A DNA stretch of 64,000 bases from Turnera subulata (taxonomy: Eukaryota; Streptophyta; Magnoliopsida; Malpighiales; Passifloraceae). How positions within the stretch are numbered: position 1 is the stretch's first letter; each line of letters begins with the position of its first letter. The DNA lies in assembly GCA_028386065.3 (NCBI GenBank), contig JAKUCV010007746.1:1-64000 (forward strand), given 5' to 3'. A model generated the notes under the pieces. That model was not told where the DNA came from. It made no database searches and saw only the letters and a list, made by a program, of their open reading frames with translations. A program made the position numbers and the translations under genes. Below are positions 1 to 10,904 of this stretch, piece after piece.

Positions 1-199
1 TAAGCTTAACGTAGATAGTGAAATCTTCAAGTGAGACTTGAAGGGCTGGATTAGCCACACTAGTAGAGTGTGTGTGAACCAGGATAAATCTCTTGTGTCC
101 TTCATTCTTTCAATTCCGCACTTCATTTCCTGCAAAGTTTTTAATTTTCGGTCATAAGCTATTCACCCCCCCTCTAGCTTAAGTCTATTGTTTCTAACA
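1..199 (+). mobile_element. Probable 3' tail of a Ty1/copia-type LTR
   Basis: The stretch holds a pyrimidine-rich TTCACCCCCCCTCTAG motif about 35 bases before a TTTCTAACA end. That arrangement is common at the 3' end of plant copia LTRs. No primer-binding site follows (the next bases are TCCCAGG), so this would be a 3' LTR or solo-LTR remnant whose start lies left of the window. The call rests on motif memory only. Confidence 0.35.
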
Positions 200-968
200 T
201 CCCAGGTGAGAGGGACGACTTTAACCGGTTTTACCAAACTTAGAGGATATGAATGGCCGAAAAAATTCTTATGGGATAAGATTAAACAAAACCTCAAAGT
301 TGGGTAGCATAAAACATTTTTTAACCCCTTTTTCTTTCTAGATCTAAGATTTGGGGCTACTGTTTAGCCAACAGTGAGCTCCAAATCTTTGTAAATATTT
401 GCCTTTCTTTTCATTTACCCTAAATAAGAGGTAGATTTCCGTTGCTTTAGTGGCAATTTATCTCTACTCTTTAGAGTAGTTTTTTTTTAGTATTCTTCAT
501 GATAATACAGAGTGGTTGCAGCAGCCATGTTCTTAAGATATGAATAGAAATTTCTCTGTTTCTTTTGCAGGACATGAAGATTCTCCTCTCTCTGGCTATT
601 ATGTCTTTGTTGAAAGGTAGTTTGAGACTTGTGGTGCCTCAATTTGCCTCCACTCCTTTGGATCTAGTTTCCTCTGAAACTATTACAAGTTTCAATTATA
701 ATCCTCATGTTATAGGATCACTATAGAGTTTCTGGATATTGGCTTTGTAATAGATTTAGATAATTTTTTACTCTACCTGCCTCATGTGCTGAGGACTCTT
801 TGTGTACTCTTACTTGTTTGAATGATATGAATCGTTCATTAAAAAAAATTGAGTGAGAGAGTTGAGTAGGGGAGAGTGCTCGAGAGGAATTTTTCTTTTT
901 CGTTTTTTTAGGAATGAGGAGGAGGGAGGTGAAGGACACGTCATTAACTCATTATCATTAACATTTTG
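200..968. other. Unassigned stretch left of element C
   Basis: AT-rich sequence without a convincing gene. A short stretch near 571-617 is flanked by TTTTGCAG and GGTAG and could be read as a small exon, but nothing around it supports a gene. The last bases, 969-973 (TACAT), are the left target-site duplication of element C. Confidence 0.5.
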
Positions 969-973
969 TACAT

Positions 974-1161
974 TCTTATGAATAATATGTTTAATGAGTG
1001 AGTTTTTTGGTGAAGAAAATGGAGAAGAGAAGGGATGAAGGAGAAGGAATTGCAGGGGAAGAGCTGCGTCTTTCACACCCCGGCTTTCATTCATTATTGT
1101 TGTTTATATATACAAAATAAGTAGGTAGAAATGACATCCATTATATACGTATTTTATAACA
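974..1161 (-). repeat. 3' LTR of element C
   Basis: 188 bp, closely matching 15246-15424. Read on the minus strand it starts TGTTATAAAAT and ends ATAAGA rather than the usual CA. The purine tract CCAAGGGGGAG lies directly next to it (plus strand 1162-1172), as expected for the 3' side. Confidence 0.85.
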
Positions 1162-1899
1162 CTCCCCCTTGGATGTCATTGTATATTAGGTAGAATATGC
1201 TAAATGGAGAACTGCCTCATTAAAAAAATCTTACCAAGAAGAACCCTGTGGTATAAAAACTTGGTGAAGGAAAAAAGAGTGCAGTGAGTATTCTACTCCT
1301 TCTTATTTTGGCCTCTCTTGATTTCTTATTGTCATTGCACGCCAATTATCTTCTAGTCAACTTCTGGAGTTGTGTGCCTTGTCTGATCACTTTTGATACA
1401 TCATTACTTTAACTGGACAATGTAGGTAGGATCATCTTCATAATTTGTTGTTGGAGCATCTGCCTTGCTATTATCTTGAGTATGCAGCATCTTCGAATGT
1501 AGTCAAGCACGGTCTTGACTAGCTCCGTGTATAATGATAATTTCTGCATCATTGGTAGTGTTTTGTGCTTCACATGATATTTCTGGTATCTGCAAGACAA
1601 ACTATATTTTCTTTGGGTTTCACAAGGTTAAAATAATTCCGCATCACTATATCCCAAAGATAAGAGCACAATCATATCTTGCCAATAAGTTTATGGCAAA
1701 AGCTTCAGGCTTTATGTTATTAGCAAGATAAATTGCACTATGATATGGTACTTCAGGACCAGTCTAATTCTTTTCTGAGATTTTTCTTCTCAAAGTCTTT
1801 CTTTAAACATACACAGCTTTGGAAACATCTTCAGGAGTTCAATAATATCTAAATTACAAATAAACATAATAACAAAATTCACATATTTCTAAATCATCA

Positions 1900-1941
<42 letters not shown>

Positions 1942-3059
1942 ATAGATTCATGCTTGTACTTATTTATACTACTCACACCCAAATTGGTTCAAACCATATG
2001 AAGGTCAATTTTGTTTAATTTTGTATATTCCTGGGAATTAATTGCTTCAGGCAACTTAAATCCTTCAGGGATTCACATGTATATGTCATGACTTATGGAT
2101 TTATAAAAATAGGCTGTAAAGGCATCCACTAGATGCATTTCTAATTCTTTTCATATAATGTCAGACTTATCAAGATTATTGCATCCACCACATGGGAGTA
2201 TATCTCCTCACAATTAATACCAGGTCGTTTGGGTAAAACCTTGTGCTACAAACCGTGCTTTATATCTTATTATTTATTCCCTTTTCCGCACAAATACCCT
2301 TTATGACCGATCAATTTTACACCATTTGGTGTACGGACTATAGGTCTGAAAATTTCTCGCTTCACATGCGAGTCTAACACAACCTTTAATCGCGTTTCTC
2401 TATTTTGGCCAATCATTTTACGCCTACATTCGCCAATGTAGGTTCATGATCCTCATTTTATTTAGCGCTATATTATAAATAAAACCAGTATTCCGTCGAC
2501 GGTTATTTTCACGTCGGTTCCATCTTATTTGTGACACTGTAATTGAGATCTCATCATATTCATTTATTTCAGGTATCTGAGTTACTTCTAGAACTTTATC
2601 AATTGTGTCAAAACCTCTTCTGGAGGATTTTCCTCTTCTTGAGGACTTTTAATTCAAAACCTCTGCTGGAGGCCTTATTTCCTTACTGGGGCCATCTTAT
2701 CACTTTGCTCCTTTTTCTCTATCGAGAATTTCTTTTCTTTTGGAACCAAGTATAATCTATAGATTCATTTGCATACTTATATTGTTCTTCAGGAACATCA
2801 ATCTAAACAGGAGCGTTTGCAGCTGGTATATGGTCACACTTAATTTAAATGTGTCTGGCAATTGCATATCAATTTTCCTGCAATTGAATCATCTTTTGAA
2901 CTTCAGGTTCATACTAATTTATTCGAGGATCAATAATTAGATATTGATAAATCATTTCAATAATCTCTTATCTCTTGATCCAGCTACTTATTCTCTCCCC
3001 CTGATGTTGGATAAAACATCAATTAATAAGCAAATCTTGCTATAAATAAATCTTCAATC
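1162..3059 (-). pseudogene. Decayed copia pol of element C (reverse transcriptase side and 3' end)
   Basis: Read on the minus strand this matches the relics in D and E, where fragments of a copia polyprotein can be recognised: an IHLQ..NQLPDTF-like segment, a WNRREITVDGI-like segment followed by NEDHEP, and a PVVDAI-like piece of the RT domain. Here the frames are broken everywhere. Near the 3' end there is the conserved block with a long AACTTGGTGAAGG string and a TTTTTAATGAGGCAG-like string next to the purine tract. Short hairpins with a TTCTG or TTCAG centre sit inside (2614-2626, 2632-2644, 2660-2672, 2784-2796). The relic resumes on the other side of element A. Confidence 0.7.
1902..1938. 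repeat. (TA)n microsatellite
   Basis: About 18 TA units inside element C; no counterpart in D or E at this place, so it probably expanded after insertion. Confidence 0.95.
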
Positions 3060-3404
3060 TCCTGTGTAACAGCCCGGGTAAAATTTTTGATTTCTACCGG
3101 GATTGTAGAAGTCTTTTTACCGTGATTTACTGTTGAATTAATCTTGGGTAATTAATTCAAGGTAAATCGGGAGTCGTTTTTCGAAACCGAGAGTTTTCCC
3201 GCGCTCGTGATTTTTCCGTGGATTTTTTCGGAACTAAGTTGGTATTTTTCGGGTTTCGGAATTTCTCGGAAAATCACACCGGAAAATAACTAAGGAGGTA
3301 TCTGTTATTTTCTGGTCCGGATCGGACTCGCCCGTAATGCGGACGAAATTTTATTATTGATGTTCACATGATAAATATTAAATTTCAATTTATAAAAAGG
3401 GAGG

Positions 3405-3655
3405 AAACTGATGAGGAAGCAGAGAAAGGAAGAAGAGAAGAGAAAAAAAAAAAAGAGAGAGAGGAGAAAAAAAGAGAGAAAAAGGAAAAAAAGAAAAAAA
3501 ATAAATACAGAAAAAAAGAAACAGTAAGAGGGGGAAAAAAGAAATGAAAAATCAAAAAAAAGAAATTCAGAAAAATAGGAAAAAAAAGAAGAAGAAAATA
3601 AGAAAATAGAAGGAAAATAAAGAAATACAGAAAAAAGAAGAAAAAAAGAAAAGGG
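3405..3655 (+). repeat. GA-rich low-complexity tract in the LTR of A
   Basis: About 250 bases almost wholly of A and G. Equivalent tracts lie in the 3' LTR (8544-8817) and, as CT-rich sequence, in both LTRs of B (about 28680-28940 and 33965-34215), so it is a fixed part of this LTR family. Confidence 0.9.
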
Positions 3656-4952
3656 CCGGTGAACAGTGCCGTCAACCCAGCTCCTCCTCGTTACTGTGCA
3701 CACGCCGCCGTTCCCCGCCGAGTATCGAAGCACCGCCGCCACCAGCAGCTTCCCCTCACCGTCGCGAGCTCACCCCTGTCGCCTCCTCCTCCTTCCGCTG
3801 CGAGTGACGCCGTGACGCGCCTTCGACCCGTCGGCTGACCCGTGGATCTGCCCTTACCGCCGCTGCCGACGACGAAGCCCAGCAGCAGCAGTCGCGAGCC
3901 ACCACCTGCAGTCGTGCCTCCTGCCTGCACGCCGCGTCGCCAGCAGCCTGTCGTCCCGTGCCGCGCCGTCGTCTGCAACCCCCCAAGGTGAGCGACCCGT
4001 TAGTTAAGGGTGTGACCCGTTTTGCGAAATGGGACGACCCAGATCCGCGTCTGTGTAACCGTGGGTTGGGCTGGTCTATGCGCGCCTGGGCCTGTCCTTG
4101 GGTTGGCTCTGAGCCGCACTATTCATGGCCCAGTCCAATAAAAAAATAATAAATAAATATATATATGTATTTATTAATTATTCTGGAAATTAATTTTGAA
4201 AAAAATATATATATTTATTTTCAGAAAATTATGGACAATATAATTATGGTATTTCCATGAAAATATAAATATATTTACTTTGATAAATAATTAAGTTTTT
4301 TTGGAAACTATTATTAATTGGAAAAAAATATATTTATACCATGAAATTAATTTCTGGAAATTTAATATATATATATTATTACGTCTGGAAAATTATGATT
4401 GTGGTATATGTATATAAATATGTATTTTGGAAATTAAAGTTGATTATATTTTGCATAGGAAAATATTATTATTATTATATATGTTTAGAAAAAGATAAAT
4501 ACTATACATATTTTCTGAAAATTATAAATAGGTTATTATCTTTCTGGAAAATTATGATGATTATTATTTTGGAAGATTATAGTTATTTTATGAAAATATT
4601 TTGGAAAGAGTTTTAATTAAAGTATGGTACCGAAATTATATTCGGATATACGTACGGGTAATTATTTTCGGTAAAAGATGAAAATAGAGAATAAGAACTG
4701 GGATGGGTTATTACGCAGTTTGGGCATCATAGCATACCGAATATGTGCATTTATGTGTATATGTTGTTTTGATGTTTAGGTTCGGATATCGGGCAGTTTC
4801 CCGAGGAGCCGGCGTCGGACCGGTCATCATTTCCGGAGTTGAGTAATCGGCCAAGGTGAGGATGGATTTCCTTCAATATGTGCCTTATTACTCGGTTATC
4901 AGGTTTTGATGATTGTGCATTGTTGATTGTTGCTTTTGCTGTGTTTTGGTTC

Positions 4953-5294
4953 GGGATGTTTATCCCGGTGTCTTGTTTGGTATTTTTGGGATGTTTATCC
5001 CCGTGTTGATTTTCTGTGTCGTTTGGAATAAGTAAAATGGGATAATTAATGAATTGTGACAAGGATGTCGATCCTTGGTTTTTGGATAGGGATGTCTATC
5101 CCGGTATCCTGGTTAGGGATGTCGATCCCTGTGATTAGGTTTTTAATGACAGTAATATAATTGTCGCGTGGTAAGTAGTGGTACGACTCGATGGTTTAAG
5201 ACTGTTTCGTGGTGGCCTTGACCTGGGTTCTTGTTATAAGCATGTCTATGCTTGGGATGTCTATCCCGTGATATATTTTTGGGATGTCGATCCC
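4953..5294 (+). repeat. Array of GGGAT-N4-ATCCC hairpins in the 5' LTR of A
   Basis: Eight short dyads: 4953-4966, 4988-5001, 5061-5076, 5089-5102, 5115-5130, 5238-5253, 5254-5267 and 5281-5294. Most read GGGAT GTNN ATCCC. Two have both arms changed together: AAGGAT..ATCCTT (5061-5076) and AAGCAT..ATGCTT (5238-5253). The loop is GTTT, GTCT or GTCG. The function is unknown; an RNA structure or a protein-binding dyad would both fit. Confidence 0.85.
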
Positions 5295-5857
5295 TGGGTT
5301 CTCTGGATTTGGTCTGGCACCCGAGATATGTTGATAACCAGGTCTGACCTCTAGCTTATCCGTGACGGGGCCCGGAAAAGATAAAATTGGACAATTGGAT
5401 TTTATTGAGTCTTTTCGGCTTTGGATCGAGTCTTTTGGTTTGACTATTATTTTCGACTTGAGTAATTTTTAGTGTTCATATTGATTGTCTTTCCTTCGTC
5501 GGTGAGCACTTCGGACTCACCCCTCACCTGCGGGCTTTCATCCCGTAGGATGAGTTATTTTTGGTACAGGTTTGGTGCATTCCAGACAGGCTGCAGCGTT
5601 ATTCCTTGGACAGGGCTCGGATCCATAGTTTGCATCTATGCATACAGTGTTTATGTGAGTTTCATAAGTCTTCCGCTGTGCATTGTTTTATTATTATTGG
5701 GCCATTGGGCCGGTTGAGATTTTATTGTTGTTTTTATTATGGGCTGTTGAGCCCGGATATTTGTTGTATACACTGTATGCTGAGTCATGTTGGGTTGGGT
5801 TGTCACAGTTCCGGCACGTGTTTACTGTGTACGGTAAATACGGGTCGGGGCGTTTCA

Positions 5858-5873
5858 TTTTGGTAGCGGAGCG
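5858..5873 (+). other. Primer-binding site of element A
   Basis: TTTTGGTAGCGGAGCG directly after the LTR end. The core TGGTAGCGGAGC differs at two bases from the complement of plant initiator-Met tRNA (TGGTATCAGAGC) and is identical in B and H. Confidence 0.75.
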
Positions 5874-5971
5874 GGCGTTAGGTCTTGTCGGGCAGTCTAT
5901 GTGTATTTGTTGTCTTGTTTGCGTAGTTCGCTCCAGTTGTTTATTATTTTATGTCATTTAGTTAGTGCATT

Positions 5972-6028
5972 ATGGATCCAGTCGAGGGACGCCAGCTGTC
6001 GCAGAGCGTACACATAAGAGGTAAATGA
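5972..6028 (+). pseudogene. Vestigial gag start of element A
   Basis: An 18-codon frame beginning MDPVEGRQL and ending in TGA. The same start, MDPVE, is present at the same distance from the LTR in B (minus strand, 31467-31514) and in the unrelated-sequence element H (55652-55711). This suggests the first codons of gag were retained, perhaps because they overlap a packaging or dimerisation signal. No more gag can be recognised. Confidence 0.5.
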
Positions 6029-6132
6029 TGCCATAATAAGCGAAAATATAAATATTATTAATACTGATAGTATTGAAAATACAAAGGGAAATATTACATT
6101 GCTTTTGATAATTTAAAAAAAGAAAAATACAT

Positions 6133-6815
6133 TTAACGATTCGGAACGACGTTGACACGGAAGCTGTTTGGATCGTTGTTGACGTTGACTGTGACTCTGT
6201 CGCTCCACGAGAACCACATGCCGCCTCTGTCGCTCTGGCCAGGAATCTCGAACCGGTTAGCTTGAGGGATCCGGAGTGGGATGAGACCGTGATCGTCCCG
6301 TGTTGCCACTGTGTCTCCGTCAGAAGAACCATGTTCGGCTTATATTGGTTCTTCAAGTCCCTCAGAGTGCGTGAGAACTCCTGGGCACGCCTTGCTACTC
6401 CTCTGCAGTTCCACACCAGCAGTCGTGCCTTTGGCCAGGTTGGAGGTAGCCGAGTCATTCTGGGCATGCTCTGAGCCGTCATTGAGAGTTGGTAGTATGC
6501 ACCTTGCTCCACAGTCTGGCAAGTGGACTCCAAGTTGAACTCCTGTAGCCTTTCGGAGATGAAGAACATCACGGAGTTTGCCGATCCGTAGTAGGATGTC
6601 CTCAGAGTGCCATGATCCTCCAAGAAGAACACCTCTTCCATGGGAGTGACGAAAAACCGCGAAGAGTAGAGCTCGTCGACGAAGTCTAGTCGCGGCATCC
6701 TGCCGAGCTCGTTTGGTAGTTCTTCAGCGCGTTCGTTGACCATGCTGTAGGCCAGTCGATTTCTCCTGCCAAGATTGGCACCTTCGACGAAGAAGACTGA
6801 TGAGGGAGTAGGCAT
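6133..6815 (-). pseudogene. aORF2 of element A (antisense gene, frameshifted)
   Basis: Antisense to the retrotransposon. It begins MPTPSSVFFVEGANLGRRN and matches the other four copies through LTETQW. The N-terminal ~125 residues are an unfamiliar domain. They are followed by VWNCRG and LLTET, the first two motifs of LINE-type EEP endonucleases. Compared with copy B, one base is missing near 6290; the frame then leaves the family sequence and stays open to 5970 with unrelated residues. The ancestral stop aligns at 6133-6135. A TATA box lies about 106 bp upstream. Copy A keeps a sense codon where B has a stop, so the two were disabled independently. Confidence 0.8.
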
Positions 6816-6920
6816 CGTATTTGGTCGAGTGGGTATTTTATTTTTGGAGCGTTGTGTTTTGTTTTTCTGAGCGTTGTTTGGTTTTAAATGCTTTTGGTGA
6901 TTTACACATCACCGCTCCTT

Positions 6921-6928
6921 CTTTTATA
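6921..6928 (-). promoter_or_regulatory. TATA box of aORF2 in element A
   Basis: TATAAAAG on the minus strand, within a stretch (AAGAG TATAAAAGAAGGAGCGG) that is identical in element B. It is placed to transcribe aORF2 against the direction of the element. Confidence 0.65.
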
Positions 6929-7636
6929 CTCTTATGGGGAGCGTGATTACCGTTTTTGATTTTCAAGATTTTGCTTTTTGAATTTTACCGTTGCTTTGTT
7001 ACTTTACGCGTTTTGCGGACCCATGCCAGAGTTTTTCAGCCTATTTCCATCTTATGATTTACTTTCACTCTGGCTACCTTGTCTTTTCTTTCAATGGTCT
7101 TTCTATATCTTTCTTGCATCTTTTATCACATGCATCCGTGACCGTTGAGGCTAGACAGATGGGACCACACCTCGAGTAGACTGCATGTGCGACGAGTTTA
7201 CAGCTGTTCGGACATCGTGGAGAGATACGAGGCTTTGTCAGACGTTTTTGGCTCATGCGGACAATTGTGAACAAGTGGGTAACGTGTCTTTCGAGGGATA
7301 CAGGACGTGCTCGTGATCATCGCCGTGCGAGTTAACGAAACAGACGTCACCGTTAGCTGTGCGAGTTACGTTTCGTGATTCGAGGATGTTCACGTCCGAT
7401 ACGAGCACCGTTCTTGAAAACATGTCTTGGTTTTAATTTTTTTTGTTTTGATTTTGTTAAACGAGTTTTGTTTTTAATTTCTTTAAATTTGATTTTATAT
7501 TCTTATAGTTGATTTTTATTTTGCTTTGAGATATTTTATTCTGTTTAGCATAAGATTTCTTAACATAAGAATTTTTGATTTAAAAGGAAATTTATTTTAT
7601 TTATTTCATAAGATTTACAACAGGAGAAGGAGTACT

Positions 7637-8014
7637 CTACGGAGCTACTTGCTTCTCAAGATCTTTTACAAGCTGTTGTACATTTTTCATGTGTGGGAAG
7701 AGTTCCGCACACGCCAGTTCGATTTGCGCCACCGCCGAGCTGATCTTCTTCACCGAGAAGTTCAGTTGTGTCAGCTTCTATTGCGGAGTGCTGCTCTCAG
7801 CTACCACCTTGCCCTTACGATCTTCAGCCTTCTTGCTGGCATGTTTCTTCCGTCGTTTTGGGAAAACAACCATATGCTCCTTCAGGCCGACGATTTTCGT
7901 CTTGAACCGTTTATTTGGAGGCTCTTCATCGGAGCTTGTCGGGAAAGCCGTGCCGCCGATGTAGCTGTTGTTCTCGGAGTCTGAGGTCGTACGAGAACGG
8001 AGTGGAGAGTCCAT
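7637..8014 (-). pseudogene. aORF1 of element A (antisense gene, premature stop)
   Basis: The start MDSPLRSRTTSDSENN and all of the body match the intact copy in element B. A CAG-to-TAG change (minus strand, 7778-7780) stops the frame after 78 codons. Beyond it the same frame continues with KLTQLN and the predicted coiled-coil end up to a stop at 7637. A TATA box is 35 bp upstream of the ATG. It lies upstream of aORF2 on the same strand. Confidence 0.8.
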
Positions 8015-8048
8015 GGCTGAGAGTGAGTGTCTCAGCTATGAGGTTTGG

Positions 8049-8056
8049 TATTTATA
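8049..8056 (-). promoter_or_regulatory. TATA box of aORF1 in element A
   Basis: TATAAATA on the minus strand, matching 29404-29411 in B. It is only about 35 bp from the ATG, so the transcript leader would be very short. Confidence 0.55.
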
Positions 8057-8172
8057 AGCGGATGAGAAGTCGCTTAAGGGTATAAGCGGTATCTCATGTT
8101 GAGGTTGGATACCTGGCAGAGTGTGCCAGAATCTTATCGTGGTAGGACCCACGGATAAGACGGAATTTCGGG

Positions 8173-8200
8173 GACGAAATTCTTTTTAAGGTGGGTAGAC
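8173..8200 (+). other. Polypurine-tract region of element A
   Basis: GACGAAATTC then TTTTTAAGGTGGGTAGAC directly before the 3' LTR. The same arrangement is typical of plant chromovirus-type Ty3/gypsy elements and recurs in B and H. Confidence 0.7.
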
Positions 8201-10899
8201 TGTAACAGCCCGGGTAAAATTTTTGATTTTTACCGGGACTGTAGAAGTCTTTTTACCGTGATTTACTGTTGAATTAATCTTGGGTAATTAATTCAAGGCA
8301 AATCAGGAGTCGTTTTTCGAAACCGAGAGTTTTCCCGCGCTCGTGATTTTTCCGTGGATTTTTTCAGAACTAAGTTGGTATTTTTTGGGTTTCGGATTTT
8401 CTCGGAAAATCACACCGGAAAATAACTAAGGAGGTATCTGTTATTTTCTGGTCCGGATCGGACTCGCCCGTAATGCGGACGAAATTTTATTATTGATGTT
8501 CACATGATAAATAGTAAATTTCAGTTTATAAAAAGGGAGGAAACCGGTGAGGAAGCAGAGAAAGGAAGAAGAGAAGAGGAAAAAAAAAAGAGAGAGGAGA
8601 AAAAAAGAGAGAAAAAGAAAAAAAGAGAAAAAAGGAAAAAAAAGGAAAAATAAATAAATACAGAAAAAAAAGAAATAGTGAGAGGGGGAAAAAAAAGAAA
8701 TGAAAAATAAAAAAAAGAAATTCAGAAAAATAGGAAAAGAAAAAAAAGAGAAGAAGAAAATAAGAAAATAGAAGGAAAATAAAGAAATACAGAAAAAAGA
8801 AGAAAAAAAGAAAAGGGCCGGTGAACAGTGCCGTCAACCCAGCTCCTCCTCGTTACTGTGCACATGCCGCCGTTCCCCGCCGAGTATCGAAGCACCGCCG
8901 CCACCAGCAGGTTCCCCTCACCGTCGCGAGCTCACCCCCGTCGCCTCCTCCTCCTTCCGCCGCGAGTGACGCCGTGACGCGCCTTCGACCCATCGGCAGA
9001 CCCGTGGATCTGCCCTTACCGCCGCTGCCGACGACGAAGCCCAGCAGCAGCAGTCGCGAGCCACCACCTGCAGTCGTGCCTCCTGCCGTTCACCTGCACG
9101 CCGCGTCGCCAGCAGCCCGTCGTCCCGTGCCGCGCCGTCGTCTTCAACCCCCCGAGGTGAGCGACCCGTTAGTTAAGGGTGTGACCCGTTTTGCGAAATG
9201 GGACGACCCGGATCCGCATCTGTGTAACCGTGAGTTGGGCTGGTCTGTGCGCGCCTGGGCCTGTCCTTGGGTTGGGTCTGGGCCGCACTATTCATGGCCC
9301 AGTCCAATAAAAAATAATAAATAAATATATATATGTATTTATTAATTATTCTGGAAATTAATTTTGAAAAAAATATATATATTTATTTCAGAAAATTATG
9401 GACAGTATAATTATGGTATTTCCAGGAAAATATAAATATATTTACTGTGATAAATAATTAAGTTTTGTTTTGGAAACTATTATTAATTGGAAAAAAAATA
9501 TTTATACCATGAAATTAATTTCTGGAAATTTAATATATATATTATTACGTCTGGAAAATTAGGACTGTGGTATATGTATATAAATATGTATTTTGGAAAT
9601 TAAAGTTGATTATATTTTGCATAGGAAAATATTATTATTATTGTATATGTTTAGAAAAAGATAAATACTATACATATTTTCTGAAAATTATAAATAGGTT
9701 ATTATCTTTCTGGAAAATTATGATGATTATTATTTTGGAAGATTATAGTTATTTTATGAAAATATTTTGGAAAGAGTTTTAATTAAAGTATGGTACCAAA
9801 ATTATATTCGGATATACGTACGGGTAATTATTTTTGGTAAAAGATGAAAATAGAGAAGAAGAAGTGGGATGGGTTATTACGCAGTTTGGGCATCATAGCA
9901 TACCGAATATGTGCATTTATGTGTATATGTTGTTTTGATGTTTAGGTTCGGATATCGGGCAGTTTCCCGAGGAGCCGGCGTCGGACCGGTCATCATTTCC
10001 GGAGTTGAGTAATCGGCCAAGGTGAGGATGGATTTCCTTCAATATGTGCCTTATTACTCGGTTATCATGTTTTGATGATTGTGCATTGTTGATTGTTGCT
10101 TTTGCTGTGTTTTGGTTCGGGATGTTTATCCCGGTGTCTTGTTTGGTATTTTTGGGATGTTTATCCCCGTGTTGATTTTCTGTGTCGTTTGGAATAAGTA
10201 AAATGGGATAATTAATGAATTGTGACAAGGATGTCGATCCTTGGTTTTTGGATAGGGATGTCTATCCAGGTTCTTGTTATAAGCATGTCTATGCTTGGGA
10301 TGTCTATCCCGTGATATATTTTTGGGATGTCGATCCCTGGGTTCTCTGGATTTGGTCTGGCACCCGAGATATGTTGATAACCAGGTCTGACCTCTAGCTT
10401 ATCCGTGACGGGGCCCGGAAAAGATAAAATTGGACAATTGGATTTTATTGAGTCTTTTCGGCTTTGGATCGAGTCTTTTGGTTTGACTATTATTTTCGAC
10501 TTGAGTAATTTTTAGTGTTCATATTGATTGTCTTTCCTTCGTCGGTGAGCACTTCGGACTCACCCCTCACCTGCGGGCTTTCATCCCGTAGGATGAGTTA
10601 TTTTTGGTACAGGTTTGGTGCATTCCAGACAAGCTGCAGCGTTATCCCTTGGACAGGGCTCGGATCCATAGTTTGCATCTATGCATACAGTGTTTATGTG
10701 AGTTTCATAAGTCTTCCGCTGTGCATTGTTTTATTATTATTGGGCCATTAGGCCGGTTGAGATTTTATTGTTGTTTTTATTATGGGCTGTTGACCCGGAT
10801 ATTTGTTGTATACACTGTATGCTGAGTCATGTTGGGTTGGGTTGTCACAGTTCCGGCACGTGTTTACTGTGTACGATAAATACGGGTCGGGGCATTTCA
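8201..10899 (+). repeat. 3' LTR of element A
   Basis: 2699 bp, nearly identical to the 5' LTR. The main difference is a deletion of about 128 bp near 10268 that removes part of the hairpin array (corresponding to about 5100-5228 of the 5' LTR). Confidence 0.9.
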
Positions 10900-10904
10900 T
10901 CCTG

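Larger units (their letters stand above)
3065..5857 (+). repeat. 5' LTR of element A
   Basis: 2793 bp. Order inside: conserved start region, a GA-rich tract (3405-3655), a GC-rich proline-codon-like island (about 3656-4135), an AT-rich stretch (4140-4620), an array of short GGGAT-type hairpins (4953-5294), and a unique end. The open frames within the LTR are low-complexity by-products (Phe/Leu-rich on the GA tract, Pro/Arg-rich on the GC island) and are not called as genes. Confidence 0.9.
3065..10899 (+). mobile_element. Element A: gag-pol-less gypsy-type LTR retrotransposon carrying two antisense genes
   Basis: Two long LTRs (3065-5857 and 8201-10899) start TGTAACAGCC and end TTTCA, flanked by the 5-bp duplication TCCTG (3060-3064, 10900-10904). 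A primer site TGGTAGCGGAGC follows the 5' LTR and the typical chromovirus-like 3' motif GACGAAATTC...AAGGTGGG precedes the 3' LTR, so the element is on the plus strand. The 2.3-kb internal region holds no gag, protease, RT or integrase, only an 18-codon gag start. It instead holds two genes on the minus strand, aORF2 and aORF1. Element B is a second copy of the same family. It inserted into element C, so it is younger than C. Confidence 0.9.

Noticed and set aside
571..617. Possible small exon between TTTTGCAG and GGTAG
   Set aside because: Only about 45 bp, no neighbouring exon and no recognisable peptide; splice-like strings are common in AT-rich plant DNA.
3305..3742. 145-codon Phe/Leu-rich minus-strand frame, and similar ones at 8526-8904, 28533-28970 and 33808-34243
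   Set aside because: They are translations of the GA/CT low-complexity tract in the LTRs of A and B, open in several frames at once; no protein features.
4751..5062. 103-codon minus-strand frame repeated at 9917-10228
   Set aside because: The repetition reflects duplicated LTRs. The frame runs through the hairpin array and is not open in B.
8821..9324. 167-codon Pro-rich frame in the 3' LTR of A
   Set aside because: GC-rich island of the LTR; the matching region in the 5' LTR (3660-4150) is broken by a stop and frame differences, so it is not conserved as protein.
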